Source of the DNA: CAJBIL01 sp044359525
Lineage (GTDB): Bacteria; Pseudomonadota; Gammaproteobacteria; Burkholderiales; Rhodocyclaceae
Assembly (NCBI GenBank): GCA_044359525.1
Contig: JBIKLY010000007.1
Coordinates: forward strand, 1-60,248
Direction: 5' to 3'
Length of the DNA: 60,248 nt
The notes under the pieces were generated by a model that did not search any database, was not told the origin of the DNA, and worked only from the letters and a program-made list of their open reading frames with translations. Both the position numbers and the translations under genes were made by a program. This document shows, piece after piece, positions 43,069 to 51,498 of this stretch (the first letter of the stretch is position 1; each line of letters opens with the position of its first letter).

Positions 43069-43238
43069 GACTGTGAAGAATCCTTTTAGCCCCTACCACA
43101 GAGGCACAGAGTGAACACAGAGAAAACCATTCGTTTAAAAAGGGGTTCTCTGTGAAGTCTCCGTGCCTCTGTGCCTCTGTGCCTCTGTGCCTCTGTGCCT
43201 CTGTGCCTCTGTGGTGGATTTCGTTTTTTTTCACAGCC
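43069..43238. repeat. Hairpin repeat element with 6 x 8-bp array
   Basis: Fills most of the nth-FIST gap. Outer inverted ends AGACTGTGAAGAA and TTCACAGCCT match those of the element at 38.1 kb. The left arm is short (43095-43126), while the right arm has expanded to six exact tandem GTGCCTCT units (43163-43210). Translation of the right arm in the downstream frame gives a low-complexity PLCLCASVPLCLC stretch, not part of the FIST protein. Confidence 0.85.
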
Positions 43239-43257
43239 TCTGAGAAGACCTTCTCCG

Positions 43258-44400
43258 ATGACCGTCGCTACCGCCCTCGTTTCAGGAAATGACCCGCTGC
43301 CGCAACTCGCCGAACAAGCGGTGAGCGAGGCGATGAAAAAAGCGGGGCTGACCCATGCCAATGGCGTACTGCTCTTCCTGACCCCCGACTTTGCCCGCCA
43401 TGCGCAGCAGACGATCACTGCCGTTGCGCGGGCTGCACAATGCACGCAGGTGGCTGGCGGCATTGCGGCGGGGGTATTCACCGAATCAGGCTGGGTGCTT
43501 GACCGGCCTGCTGCCGCCGTCATGATCTTCGGTCGCGGCATGTCACTGGGACATCCCGAGACGTCAGGGCCTTCCAGCGAACCCATCCTGAGTTATACCG
43601 GCAGCGCCTTTCCAGGCGACTGGAGCGCAACGGGTGCGCGGTTTGGCGGCAGCTTTACAGGCACCGTCGGTTACGCCGATCCGGTCGCCTGGCAGCAGGG
43701 CCGCCTCGCCGAGCAGCAGCGCTGCAGCGTACAACTACTCGAAGCGCACACCAGCATCTGCGTCTCCAGTGGCTTGCGCCTGCTTGGCGAGCCGCAATGG
43801 ATCGAAACAACGAACGGATACGACCTCGAACAACTCGGTGGCCGAAGTGCATTGCAATGTCTGCGCCGCGTCTTGCCGCCGGAATACCGCGAACTGTCAC
43901 CGCTGCCCCTGCACCACCTGACGGCCGTGCTGATTGACAGTGAAAACTGTCACAGCATCGAAGATGCACAAGCCGCGCTGGCTGACGGCCGCTATCACCC
44001 GGTCGCCATCATCGCCGCCAATGCCGACAACTCGCTGACGCTGGCCGAGCCCACTACCGCCGGTCAAAAGCTGGCCTGGGCCATTCGCCAGCCGCTTTCC
44101 GCCGAAGCCGACATGCGCCAGATGCTCGCCAGACTGAGCGCAGAAGTGCCTGATCCGGCCTGCGCGCTGATGTTCTCGTGCATCGGTCGCGGCCCGTATT
44201 TTTACGGCGGCGAAGACCGTGATCTCGACGTCTTGCGCGAGCGCTTTCCCGGCCTGCCGCTAATCGGCACCTACGGCACCGGCCAGATTGCGCCAACTGC
44301 AGGCAGCGATAAACACATCAACCGTCAGTTACAAAATGCCGTCGTCACCGCGCTGATCAGCAAGCGCCCGAAAGAAGCCCGTGTTCAATCCATCACGTGA
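43258..44400 (+). CDS. FIST-domain sensory protein
   Basis: A 380-residue soluble protein with the FIST N and FIST C layout, proposed to bind small ligands in sensing proteins. Conserved features include CTQVAGGIAAGVFTESG, FGGSFTGTVGYADP and the C-terminal SCIGRGPYFYGGEDRD with PLIGTYGTGQIAP. The ATG after the repeat is chosen because upstream sequence is repeat-derived. No kinase or methyl-accepting protein is adjacent, unlike the second FIST gene at 56 kb. It overlaps the DUF1841 gene by 20 bp. Confidence 0.82.
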   Translation: MTVATALVSGNDPLPQLAEQAVSEAMKKAGLTHANGVLLFLTPDFARHAQQTITAVARAAQCTQVAGGIAAGVFTESGWVLDRPAAAVMIFGRGMSLGHPETSGPSSEPILSYTGSAFPGDWSATGARFGGSFTGTVGYADPVAWQQGRLAEQQRCSVQLLEAHTSICVSSGLRLLGEPQWIETTNGYDLEQLGGRSALQCLRRVLPPEYRELSPLPLHHLTAVLIDSENCHSIEDAQAALADGRYHPVAIIAANADNSLTLAEPTTAGQKLAWAIRQPLSAEADMRQMLARLSAEVPDPACALMFSCIGRGPYFYGGEDRDLDVLRERFPGLPLIGTYGTGQIAPTAGSDKHINRQLQNAVVTALISKRPKEARVQSIT

Positions 44401-44818
44401 GCAGGTCCGCAGTTTTTTCTGCGAATCCTGGCGCAAGCATCGTGAACGTCTGGTTCTGCAAGGTGCCGAAGCCACCGCCGCCGATCTGATCCTGCATCAC
44501 CCCGAATACCACGCCCTGCTTGAAAAGCCGGAAGCCGCGCTGGCGCAGGAGTTCACCCCGGAAGGCGGGCAGATGAACCCCTTCCTGCATCTCTCACTCC
44601 ATCTCGCCGTTGCCGACCAGATCAGCATCGACCAGCCCCCCGGTATCCGCGCCGCCTATGACGCCTTGCGCAAGCGCCTGGAAGTGCACGATGCAGAGCA
44701 CGCCATCCTTGAATGTCTCGGTGAAACGATCTGGAACGCCCAGCGCCAGGGCGGCGAACTGGATGGCAACGATTACCTTGAGCGTGTGCGGCGGGTTGCG
44801 CAGGGAGCCGCAAAATAA
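44381..44818 (+). CDS. DUF1841 family protein
   Basis: A 145-residue cytoplasmic protein matching the DUF1841 family seen in Betaproteobacteria and Gammaproteobacteria: MFNPSREQVRSFFCESWRKH start, NPFLHLSLHLAVADQISIDQP core and HDAEHAILECLGETIW. Function unknown. It starts at a GTG inside the FIST gene, so the two are cotranscribed and probably coupled. Confidence 0.82.
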   Translation: MFNPSREQVRSFFCESWRKHRERLVLQGAEATAADLILHHPEYHALLEKPEAALAQEFTPEGGQMNPFLHLSLHLAVADQISIDQPPGIRAAYDALRKRLEVHDAEHAILECLGETIWNAQRQGGELDGNDYLERVRRVAQGAAK

Positions 44819-44877
44819 GGCGGCATTCGTGATGACCGTGCAACAGGGATCAATGGGGCCAGAACAGTTCTTTTCGC

Positions 44878-45474
44878 TCAATCTGCGCTGAATGCGGATT
44901 GCTCAGCACCCCACGGGTACAAACGAGGAATCCAATACGTCAGGGCGCTGGAGATTGCGATTGCAATCACAGATCCAACAGCAAATAGCGTCCATGAGTC
45001 AGGTTTCAACGCCCCCAGGGCAATGATCAGGCTGAGTGCAGGCAAATCAAGGAAGTGCGTAAATGAAGGCACGAGCTTTCCGCGCTCCTCCTCCAGTTCC
45101 TGGGTGAATTGCGCGCCCTTCAGCGCGCGTTGAGTCATGCGACGCAAGCGCATGAAATAAAGGCGAGTGATCGTATTGCCCTCGATGAACTCGGCAAGAA
45201 ACAGGATGACCATGCCGGCAAGCCAGGGAATGTCGAGGAAAGCAAGCCCGCCGTAAAACCCGGCGATCATCCATGAGCCGGAGACAAGCAGAACAAGTGC
45301 CCCCGGCACGACGAGTCCGTCGTAGAAGACCGCGATGTTGCGCACAGCTTCTGCGAACTGGCGTAAATCGCGCAATTGGCGCGAACAGAGGTCTGCCATC
45401 CACACACCCACCAAACCCGCGCCCATCACGATGGCGCCGAGGATGTGAGCGAACTTTAAAAGGTTGTAGGTCAT
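44878..45474 (-). CDS. DUF2269-like integral membrane protein
   Basis: A 198-residue protein with about four to five membrane helices and an early conserved His (LLKFAHILGAIVMGAGLVGVW), in keeping with DUF2269 family proteins. It could bind heme through membrane His residues, but this is inference. It is the second gene of a minus-strand pair, 16 bp after the other membrane protein, probably controlled by the divergent MarR regulator. Confidence 0.65.
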   Translation of the reverse strand: MTYNLLKFAHILGAIVMGAGLVGVWMADLCSRQLRDLRQFAEAVRNIAVFYDGLVVPGALVLLVSGSWMIAGFYGGLAFLDIPWLAGMVILFLAEFIEGNTITRLYFMRLRRMTQRALKGAQFTQELEEERGKLVPSFTHFLDLPALSLIIALGALKPDSWTLFAVGSVIAIAISSALTYWIPRLYPWGAEQSAFSAD

Positions 45475-45490
45475 CGTCTGACTCCTCCTC

Positions 45491-45937
45491 TCACGACTGG
45501 GCGCGCCGTAGCCGGCCGGCCAATTTCAGACCATCGCGGAAGTTGAGACTCATCAGGGTCAATTGGACAAGCCCCACTGCCAGCTCTGCCATCTGCACCA
45601 GATAAAACACCGTATCGAATTCGCCGGCGGTCACCTTGTGCGACAGAAAGAATGCGCATGGCAGCATGATCAGCAGGCCGTTCATGGCAATGATTTTCAT
45701 ACGCTTCTTCTTGGCCTCAACAAAGTGGCCCGAGCGCGACCCTGCAAGCGAGAAGCCGCTACCACCGGTGACCGCCATTGCCGGGATCAACAGCAACATG
45801 CCTTGCAGGATCGCCTGTTTGACGGCGACCACCGCCCCCTCGGTGAGGAATAACTCTGAGATTGCCGTCGATGTCCAAAAGCTCAGGATGCAAAGCATGG
45901 CCGTGGTACCGGCAACAGCGTGGATAACGGGTTTCAT
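45491..45937 (-). CDS. Four-helix membrane protein of unknown function
   Basis: A 148-residue protein with about four membrane helices and the conserved-looking cytoplasmic segment SGRSG-like SRSGHFVEAKKKRMKIIA. I recognise no named family. It heads a two-gene minus-strand operon whose start lies 62 bp from a perfect 18-bp palindrome and opposite marR, so it is a likely MarR target. Confidence 0.6.
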   Translation of the reverse strand: MKPVIHAVAGTTAMLCILSFWTSTAISELFLTEGAVVAVKQAILQGMLLLIPAMAVTGGSGFSLAGSRSGHFVEAKKKRMKIIAMNGLLIMLPCAFFLSHKVTAGEFDTVFYLVQMAELAVGLVQLTLMSLNFRDGLKLAGRLRRAQS

Positions 45938-45999
45938 GATCGAGCAGACGCCTTCTTCAAAATGACACTGATTGAGTTAAGTAGGCGCAGTCTAGATAA

Positions 46000-46017
46000 T
46001 TGACATCATGATGTCAA
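46000..46017. promoter_or_regulatory. MarR operator (18-bp perfect palindrome)
   Basis: TTGACATCATGATGTCAA is a perfect inverted repeat in the 118-bp region between the divergent membrane-protein operon and marR. Its size and placement fit a MarR-family dimer site. A TATAAT at 46043-46048 is a likely marR -10 element, so a protein bound here could block both promoters. Confidence 0.8.
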
Positions 46018-46055
46018 TACGGCTTGATTATGTTAACTTCTGTATAATGGGGTCC

Positions 46056-46532
46056 ATGCGAAAAATTAAACATACCGATGCCGGAGCCGCCTTGTCTGGC
46101 TCCGTTCTTGACCTGTTCAAGCTCAGCAGCCGATTGCTAGCTGCAGGCGACAGGTTGGTCGCAGACCTCGGCTTGACGAGTGCACGCTGGCAGGTGCTGG
46201 GGAGCATCGTTGCCGCAGACCGGCCGCAACCGGTCGCATGGCTTGCCCGCAACATGGGCGCCAACCGTCAAAACGTTCAACGCATCGTCAACGATCTGGA
46301 GAAGGCTGGACTGGTTGCCTTTGCCCCCAACCCGCATCATCAACGAGCGTCTCTGATCCTGCTGACCGAGATGGGGCAACAGGCGTTTGACGCTGCCATG
46401 CGCCTGCAAACCCCATGGATCAACAAGCTCGCGGAAGGGCTTCCGGTTGAGGCCATTGAATCGACACACAGGATTATCGCTGCCGTCCTTCAAAAACTGG
46501 GCGGCAATGGCGATGCTGAAGATTCGGCCTGA
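46056..46532 (+). CDS. MarR-family transcriptional regulator
   Basis: A 158-residue winged-helix repressor. The DNA-binding part reads LGLTSARWQVLGSIVAADRPQPVAWLARNMGANRQNVQRIVNDLEKAGLV, with the wing NPHHQRASLILLTEMG. The ATG of MRKIKHTDAG is chosen; the TATAAT promoter element lies only a few bases upstream, so the mRNA leader would be very short. It probably represses itself and the divergent membrane genes. Confidence 0.87.
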   Translation: MRKIKHTDAGAALSGSVLDLFKLSSRLLAAGDRLVADLGLTSARWQVLGSIVAADRPQPVAWLARNMGANRQNVQRIVNDLEKAGLVAFAPNPHHQRASLILLTEMGQQAFDAAMRLQTPWINKLAEGLPVEAIESTHRIIAAVLQKLGGNGDAEDSA

Positions 46533-46761
46533 AGGCCATAGCGCGGCGACGAACGCTCACCAATAACCTGATCGGCAACATTTGAGTGTGGCCAGCCAAT
46601 GTGATGTTCCGATGTTCGCGCACGACGATGATTGGCAATAGCGAGAACTGTAAGTAAAACGCCGTCGGACAGAACCTCAACGGCGTCCTTGTGTTGATTT
46701 CCTGCAAATCAGAAGGGTAAATCGTCGTCAAAAAGGCACTCGAAACTTGTGTAAATCACTA

Positions 46762-46788
46762 TTAGTCACTACGATTCGAAGCGACTAA
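46762..46788. promoter_or_regulatory. Imperfect palindrome upstream of RHH antitoxin
   Basis: The arms TTAGTCACTACG and CGAAGCGACTAA match at 10 of 12 positions around a 3-bp centre, 18 bp before the antitoxin start. This is the expected place and size for an autorepression site. The preceding 230 bp after marR contain nothing else I can recognise. Confidence 0.55.
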
Positions 46789-46806
46789 AGCTTGAAAGGA
46801 TACGAC

Positions 46807-47076
46807 ATGGCGCACACCGCGACCAAAGTTCTCACCGCGCACGTACCGTTGCCACTCGCCGAGAAGGTGGACCAGATGGCAAGGCGACTTGAGCGCTCCC
46901 GAGGCTGGATCATGAAACAAGCACTCTCTGCCTGGATTGACCAGGAAGAAGAACGCAGCCGCCTAACCCGTGAAGCGATGGCTGACGTGGATATGGGTAG
47001 TGTCATCGACCACCAAGCCGTGCAGGCATGGGCCAATAGCCTGAGTACGGAGTCCCCGCTGCCGGTCCCACGCTGA
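46807..47076 (+). CDS. Ribbon-helix-helix antitoxin (CopG/ParD-like)
   Basis: An 89-residue protein with an RHH fold at the start (VLTAHVPLPLAEKVDQMARRLERSRGWIMKQALSAWI) and an acidic C-terminal tail that would wrap the toxin. The ATG of MAHTATK follows an AAAGGA ribosome site; an in-frame start 15 bp upstream is less likely. It shares one base with the toxin gene. Confidence 0.83.
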   Translation: MAHTATKVLTAHVPLPLAEKVDQMARRLERSRGWIMKQALSAWIDQEEERSRLTREAMADVDMGSVIDHQAVQAWANSLSTESPLPVPR

Positions 47077-47351
47077 TGCAGCTGAAGTGGACGAGTAAAG
47101 CGCTGACTGACTTGGCGCGACTGTATGAATTTCTGGCGCCGGTAAATCAATCAGCAGCGGCGCGCACGGTTCAATCGCTAACCGCGGCCCCGGGCAATTT
47201 GCTGGACAGCCCACGCATTGGCGAAAGGCTCGAAGAGTTCGAGCCTCGGGAAGTTCGCCGCCTGTTAGTGGGCCACTACGAGATGCGTTATGAACTTCAG
47301 GAAAGCAACATCTACATATTGCGAATCTGGCACACACGTGAAGATCGGTAG
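47076..47351 (+). CDS. ParE/RelE-superfamily toxin
   Basis: A 91-residue toxin with typical features: KWTSKALTDLARLYEFLAPVN at the N-terminus, an RRLLVGHYEMRYELQ strand pair and the C-terminal ILRIWHTREDR. The WHTRE ending is common in ParE/StbE-like toxins of this branch. Coupled to the RHH antitoxin (TGATG). It is unrelated in sequence to the ParE at 35.2 kb except for the fold. Confidence 0.83.
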   Translation: MQLKWTSKALTDLARLYEFLAPVNQSAAARTVQSLTAAPGNLLDSPRIGERLEEFEPREVRRLLVGHYEMRYELQESNIYILRIWHTREDR

Positions 47352-47420
47352 CTGACAGCAAAAAATGCTGAATGAATTGCAATACCCCTTAACAACAGGA
47401 AGCCCTGAAGGATAATCACC

Positions 47421-48263
47421 ATGCGCTTTTCCGGCTCCGAAAATTACGTTGCGACCCGAGACCTGACGCTCGCCGTCAATGCAGCCATTACCCTGCAACG
47501 CCCGCTGCTGATCAAGGGCGAACCCGGCACAGGCAAGACCATGTTGGCCGAGGAAGTCGCGGCGGCGCTCGGTCTGCCGCTCTTCCAGTGGCACGTCAAA
47601 TCGACCACCAAGGCCCAGCAAGGCCTGTACGAATACGACGCGGTGTCGCGCCTGCGCGATTCGCAACTCGGTGAGGCGAAGGTTGCGGACATCGGCAACT
47701 ACATTCTCAAGGGCGTGCTGTGGGAAGCCTTCAACTGCGAAACACAGTCGGTCGTGCTGATCGACGAAATCGACAAGGCTGATATCGAATTTCCCAACGA
47801 TCTCCTGCGCGAACTCGACCGCATGGAGTTTTTTGTCTACGAGACGCGCCAGCTGGTCAAGGCCCGCCACCGGCCAATTCTCTTCATCACGTCGAACAAC
47901 GAGAAGGAACTGCCCGACGCTTTCCTGCGTCGCTGCTTCTTCCACTACATCAAGTTTCCCGACAAGGAGACGATGACCAGGATCGTCGATGTGCACTTCC
48001 CGGGGCTGAAGCAAACGCTGCTGCGCGAGGCGCTGGAGGTCTTTTTCGAGCTACGCGAAATCCCCGGCCTGAAGAAAAAGCCCTCAACCTCCGAACTGCT
48101 CGACTGGCTCAAACTCCTGCTCGCCGAAGACATCCCGCCCGAAGCGCTGCGCTCCAATGACAAGAAGGCATCGATCCCGCCGCTGCACGGCGCGCTGCTC
48201 AAGAATGAGCAGGATGTGCATCTGTTTGAGCGTCTGATTTTCATGGCGCGCAACAATCGCTAA
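47421..48263 (+). CDS. MoxR-type AAA+ ATPase
   Basis: A 280-residue ATPase with Walker A GEPGTGKTM, Walker B VVLIDEIDKAD, sensor 1 in ILFITSNNEKELPDAFLRRC, and the MoxR/APE-type arrangement. Such ATPases work with a VWA-domain protein (CoxE-like) as a chaperone for maturing metal enzymes or assemblies. The expected VWA partner next to it is only a broken relic; an intact one lies 5.7 kb further on, past a signalling cassette. Confidence 0.9.
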   Translation: MRFSGSENYVATRDLTLAVNAAITLQRPLLIKGEPGTGKTMLAEEVAAALGLPLFQWHVKSTTKAQQGLYEYDAVSRLRDSQLGEAKVADIGNYILKGVLWEAFNCETQSVVLIDEIDKADIEFPNDLLRELDRMEFFVYETRQLVKARHRPILFITSNNEKELPDAFLRRCFFHYIKFPDKETMTRIVDVHFPGLKQTLLREALEVFFELREIPGLKKKPSTSELLDWLKLLLAEDIPPEALRSNDKKASIPPLHGALLKNEQDVHLFERLIFMARNNR

Positions 48264-48269
48264 ACAAGC

Positions 48270-48690
48270 ATGCGGAATAATTTTTTTCGGCACCTCAAGC
48301 CGAGCAAGCTCATGGTATCGACCAAGGAGTTTCTGGCGCTACTTGAGGCTTTGCAGCCACACGTCATCGAACACAACCTTGATGATTTTTACATCCTGTC
48401 GCGCACCGTGCTGGTCAAGAAAAAAATTAACTTCGACAAGTCCAACCGTGCATTTAACCTGGAAAACTCAGTTACAAGCTCTTTCGACACAGAGAACACA
48501 GAGCCACAGAGGGCACGGAGGCAAAGCTTTAACTCACCAACTGGGTGAGTCGTCATTTCAAGCGATCTCTCTGTTTTCTCTGTGTTTTTCTCCGTGTTCT
48601 CTGTGTTGAATGCGGTTTTTAGGTTTAATTAATACTTCAAGGGCCTTGAAGCCCTGTCCGACATCGATGCGCTGATTCCCGAAGCCTGAC
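48270..48690 (+). pseudogene. Broken CoxE-like VWA gene relic
   Basis: Starts 6 bp after the MoxR gene with an ATG and matches the first 62 residues of the intact CoxE-like protein at 54 kb at 45 positions by my count (for example KEFLALLEALQ and HVIEH). It is then interrupted after NRAF by about 177 bp of a hairpin repeat. It resumes with YFKGLEALSDIDALIPE (13 of 18 matching) before a TGA at 48687. The rest of the gene, including the VWA domain, is missing. It marks the original place of the VWA gene. Confidence 0.85.
48456..48632. repeat. Hairpin repeat element inserted in the CoxE-like relic
   Basis: The intact homologue at 54 kb defines the insertion limits by direct comparison. Ends are AACCTGGAAAA on the left and TTTTTAGGTT on the right, an imperfect terminal inverted repeat. 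Inside are CACAGAG-type arms (48486-48526 and 48566-48608) and a small inner hairpin ACTCACC/GGTGAGT. A 28-bp stretch ending TTGAATGCGGTT is shared exactly with the element at 59.8 kb. Confidence 0.8.
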
Positions 48691-48744
48691 TGCATCCGTC
48701 GCTCAAAACTGAGGAAGTTCGCCTACATCAAGTTTTTATGCAAT

Positions 48745-48772
48745 TTGACAAAGTAGAATTAAGTCATATTTT
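48745..48772 (+). promoter_or_regulatory. Probable promoter of the CheA-like cassette
   Basis: TTGACA at 48745-48750 is followed after 16 bp by TATTTT at 48767-48772, in AT-rich sequence just before the GGAGGA ribosome site of the kinase gene. The cassette could thus be transcribed independently of moxR. Confidence 0.45.
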
Positions 48773-48786
48773 CTGGAGGACACTGT

Positions 48787-51498
48787 GTGGAAACGGAAAA
48801 GTGCCAGGACTGCATCGAGCACCGGCAACTCGAACTGATACAGCGGATTGGCCGTATCGGCTATTGGGAATACGCTCTTGAGGACAAGTCGATCGCCTTG
48901 ACCGAGCCTTCACTGAGCCTGCTAAGCACGATCGCCGGCATTTCCTGCAGCGGATCCCGGTCATTGATGGAAGCCCTGAACGACGCGGAACGCAAGCGTT
49001 TTCAGACCACACTTGATCAGGCCGTTATCAAGCGACTACCCTTCAACATTGAACTCAAACTGGCAAACGGCGACAGCAAAGCCGCCTATATTGTCGTTCG
49101 GGGTGCTCCGGTCGAGCCCGGGCCGGGTTTGCCGGATTTTGCCGGTACCTTTCAGGATGTTACGAGCGAAAAAAATCGTGATGCTGATCATGAAAAGGTA
49201 AATACGCAACTGCAAGCTCTTCTCGATGCACTGCCACAGGGCGTCAGCGTCGTCGACAAGGATCTTCGACTCACTCTCTGGAACCGGAGCTTCCACGAGA
49301 TTCTGGGTTTTCCACAAAACATGGTATTCAAACACGCCAGCTTCGAGGATTTGATCCAGTTCAACGCAACGCGCGGCGAATACGGTCCCGGCGATCCGGA
49401 AGAGCAGGTGAAAACCATCATCAATCGCGTCCGCGAATTCCTGCCGCACCGGTTCGAACGACAGTTGACGGGGGGGCGCACCGTTCTGGTGGAAGGCTTC
49501 CCCTTCCGCTCCGGCAGCGAGGTATCGGGATTCGTCACCACCTACACGGACATCACGGATCAGAAGCTCACCGAGGAACAACTGACACGTCAGCGTGACG
49601 TGATGAAAACCATCATCGACAATTTTCCCGGCGCTATTTCTTTATGCGATACCGACCTCAGGTTTACCGCCTACAACGAACAGTTCATAGAGCTGCTGGA
49701 ATTCCCACCTTCGCTGTTTGCCAAGGGCTGGGTCCATCTGGAGGATCTTTCCCGCTTTAATGCGGAACGAGGCGAATATGGGCCGGGAGATCCAGAAGAA
49801 CAGGTGCGCGCCATGGTTCTGCGAGCCCGGAATTTTCAGGCTCACCGCATCGAGCGCATGCGGCCAAACGGGCAGTGGCTTGAAATTCGGGGTACCCCCA
49901 TTCCCAGTGGAGGTTTTGTCACCAGCTACATCGACATTACCGAGCGCAAACTCATCGAGGCTGAACTTCTTCACGCCAAGGAAGTGGCGGAAGCACGGCG
50001 GGAGCAGGTGGCCAGCCTGCTCAACAACTCCGGCCAGGGATTTCTCTCATTTAGCAACGATTTGATCGTAGATGAGGAGTGCAGCCAGGCCTGCGTCGCG
50101 ATGCTCGGGGAGTCGCCAGCCGGAAAAAATGCCGCCAAAGTCTTCTTCCCCAATGACACAGCCAGCGAGGAAATGGTTTGCACGACCATCGCCGCAGTAT
50201 TGGCCGAATCCGATTCCTGCATTCAAGAAAGCATGTTGTCCTTGCTGCCGAAAGAAATTCAGCGTGATGGCGTATTGCTCAAAGCGGAATACAAAACACT
50301 CGACAACGGCAAATTCATGGTCGTGTTGACCAACATCACTTCCGAACGGCGTATGGCTGCCCTGCTCGACCGCGAACGACTGCGCCTCGAATTGATTGTA
50401 GCGGCCGTTTCTGACAGCCGTAATTTCTTCGACACAATCAATGGATTCCGGGAGTTCCTTGCCCAGGATTTGCCCCGGATGCTTGAAGACGCTGTGGCAC
50501 CTCAAGTCATCGCCAAGGAGCTGTATCGGGAAATCCATACCTACAAGGGCTTGTTGAGCCAGTTCAGTTTCCCGAACACACCCGGATTGCTGCACGTGCT
50601 GGAGAGCGGTTTGTCCGACGCGCTTTCGCTCGGAGAGCGTTTGAGGGTGCAGGAAATCGTCGAATTACTTTCTCCTGAAACGCTGCAGGCAACTTTCCAC
50701 GAGGATCTGGCCATTCTCTCGGAGGCGTTGGGCGAGGAATTCCTGGCGCACGGAGAAAGTTTCATCCTGTCCAGTGAGCAAGCTCTGCAACTGGAGAAGC
50801 TATCGACGCGCCTTCTGCATGGCGAGAAGATCGACACCTCGGTTGCCGAGACCCGTCGCTTGTTGGAAAAAGTTGGCACGCTGCGGAAAATATCGTTCAG
50901 GAGCGTCTTGATGGGTTTTGATGGCCTGGTCAGTCAGGCGGCAATACGGATGGAAAAAGAAGTGTCACCCATTGTCGTGAACGGGGGGAGCGACATCTGG
51001 ATTGATCCGAATGCCTACCGGCCATTTTTGCGGGCGCTTGTCCATGTCTTTCGCAACGCTGTCGCACACGGGATAGAAATGCCAGAAGAGCGCTGGGAGG
51101 CAGGAAAAGAGGAAGCCGGGACAATCACCTGTAACGTGGCGGTGGCGGGGCGGAACATCAGGCTGTCGATTGCCGACAACGGCGGTGGCATTAATCTTGA
51201 AAAACTTCGACAGCAAGCGGTGGGAGCGGGGATTTATGATGCCAGCAACGTGCAGGCTGTTCCCGACGATGAAATTGTCCGACTGATTTTCATGGACAGT
51301 ATCAGCACCCAGAAAGAGGTCACCGCTCTGGCAGGGCGCGGTGTCGGCCTTGCTGCGGTATTGAGCGAAACCATCAGCATGGGGGGCGAAGTCGTCGTCC
51401 GGACGGTCGCCGGGCAGGGAACCGAGTTCCTGTTCGTATTGCCACTGGATCAGGAAAACTTGAGCGAGGGGGTTGAACCATGCCAAATGGAAAACTGA
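48787..51498 (+). CDS. PAS-rich CheA-like histidine kinase without a CheW domain
   Basis: A 903-residue soluble protein. It has a PAS-like domain (about 15-135), two PAS_7 domains with GEYGPGDPEEQ signatures (about 140-265 and 272-395) and a fourth sensor-like segment (about 405-520). An HPt-like helical region follows, with the putative phosphoacceptor His 584 in REIHTYKGLLSQF. The C-terminal ATPase is of CheA type (FRNAVAHGIEMPEER from about 755; ADNGGGI; GRGVGLAAV). The C-terminal CheW-like domain of chemotaxis CheA is absent. A GGAGGA site precedes the GTG start. It overlaps cheX by 19 bp. It likely phosphorylates the CheY-like protein encoded two genes downstream. Confidence 0.85.
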   Translation: METEKCQDCIEHRQLELIQRIGRIGYWEYALEDKSIALTEPSLSLLSTIAGISCSGSRSLMEALNDAERKRFQTTLDQAVIKRLPFNIELKLANGDSKAAYIVVRGAPVEPGPGLPDFAGTFQDVTSEKNRDADHEKVNTQLQALLDALPQGVSVVDKDLRLTLWNRSFHEILGFPQNMVFKHASFEDLIQFNATRGEYGPGDPEEQVKTIINRVREFLPHRFERQLTGGRTVLVEGFPFRSGSEVSGFVTTYTDITDQKLTEEQLTRQRDVMKTIIDNFPGAISLCDTDLRFTAYNEQFIELLEFPPSLFAKGWVHLEDLSRFNAERGEYGPGDPEEQVRAMVLRARNFQAHRIERMRPNGQWLEIRGTPIPSGGFVTSYIDITERKLIEAELLHAKEVAEARREQVASLLNNSGQGFLSFSNDLIVDEECSQACVAMLGESPAGKNAAKVFFPNDTASEEMVCTTIAAVLAESDSCIQESMLSLLPKEIQRDGVLLKAEYKTLDNGKFMVVLTNITSERRMAALLDRERLRLELIVAAVSDSRNFFDTINGFREFLAQDLPRMLEDAVAPQVIAKELYREIHTYKGLLSQFSFPNTPGLLHVLESGLSDALSLGERLRVQEIVELLSPETLQATFHEDLAILSEALGEEFLAHGESFILSSEQALQLEKLSTRLLHGEKIDTSVAETRRLLEKVGTLRKISFRSVLMGFDGLVSQAAIRMEKEVSPIVVNGGSDIWIDPNAYRPFLRALVHVFRNAVAHGIEMPEERWEAGKEEAGTITCNVAVAGRNIRLSIADNGGGINLEKLRQQAVGAGIYDASNVQAVPDDEIVRLIFMDSISTQKEVTALAGRGVGLAAVLSETISMGGEVVVRTVAGQGTEFLFVLPLDQENLSEGVEPCQMEN

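Noticed and set aside
43163..43210. Regular short array that might be read as a CRISPR
   Set aside because: The 8-bp units are contiguous with no spacers, lie in the arm of an inverted repeat, and no cas gene is present.
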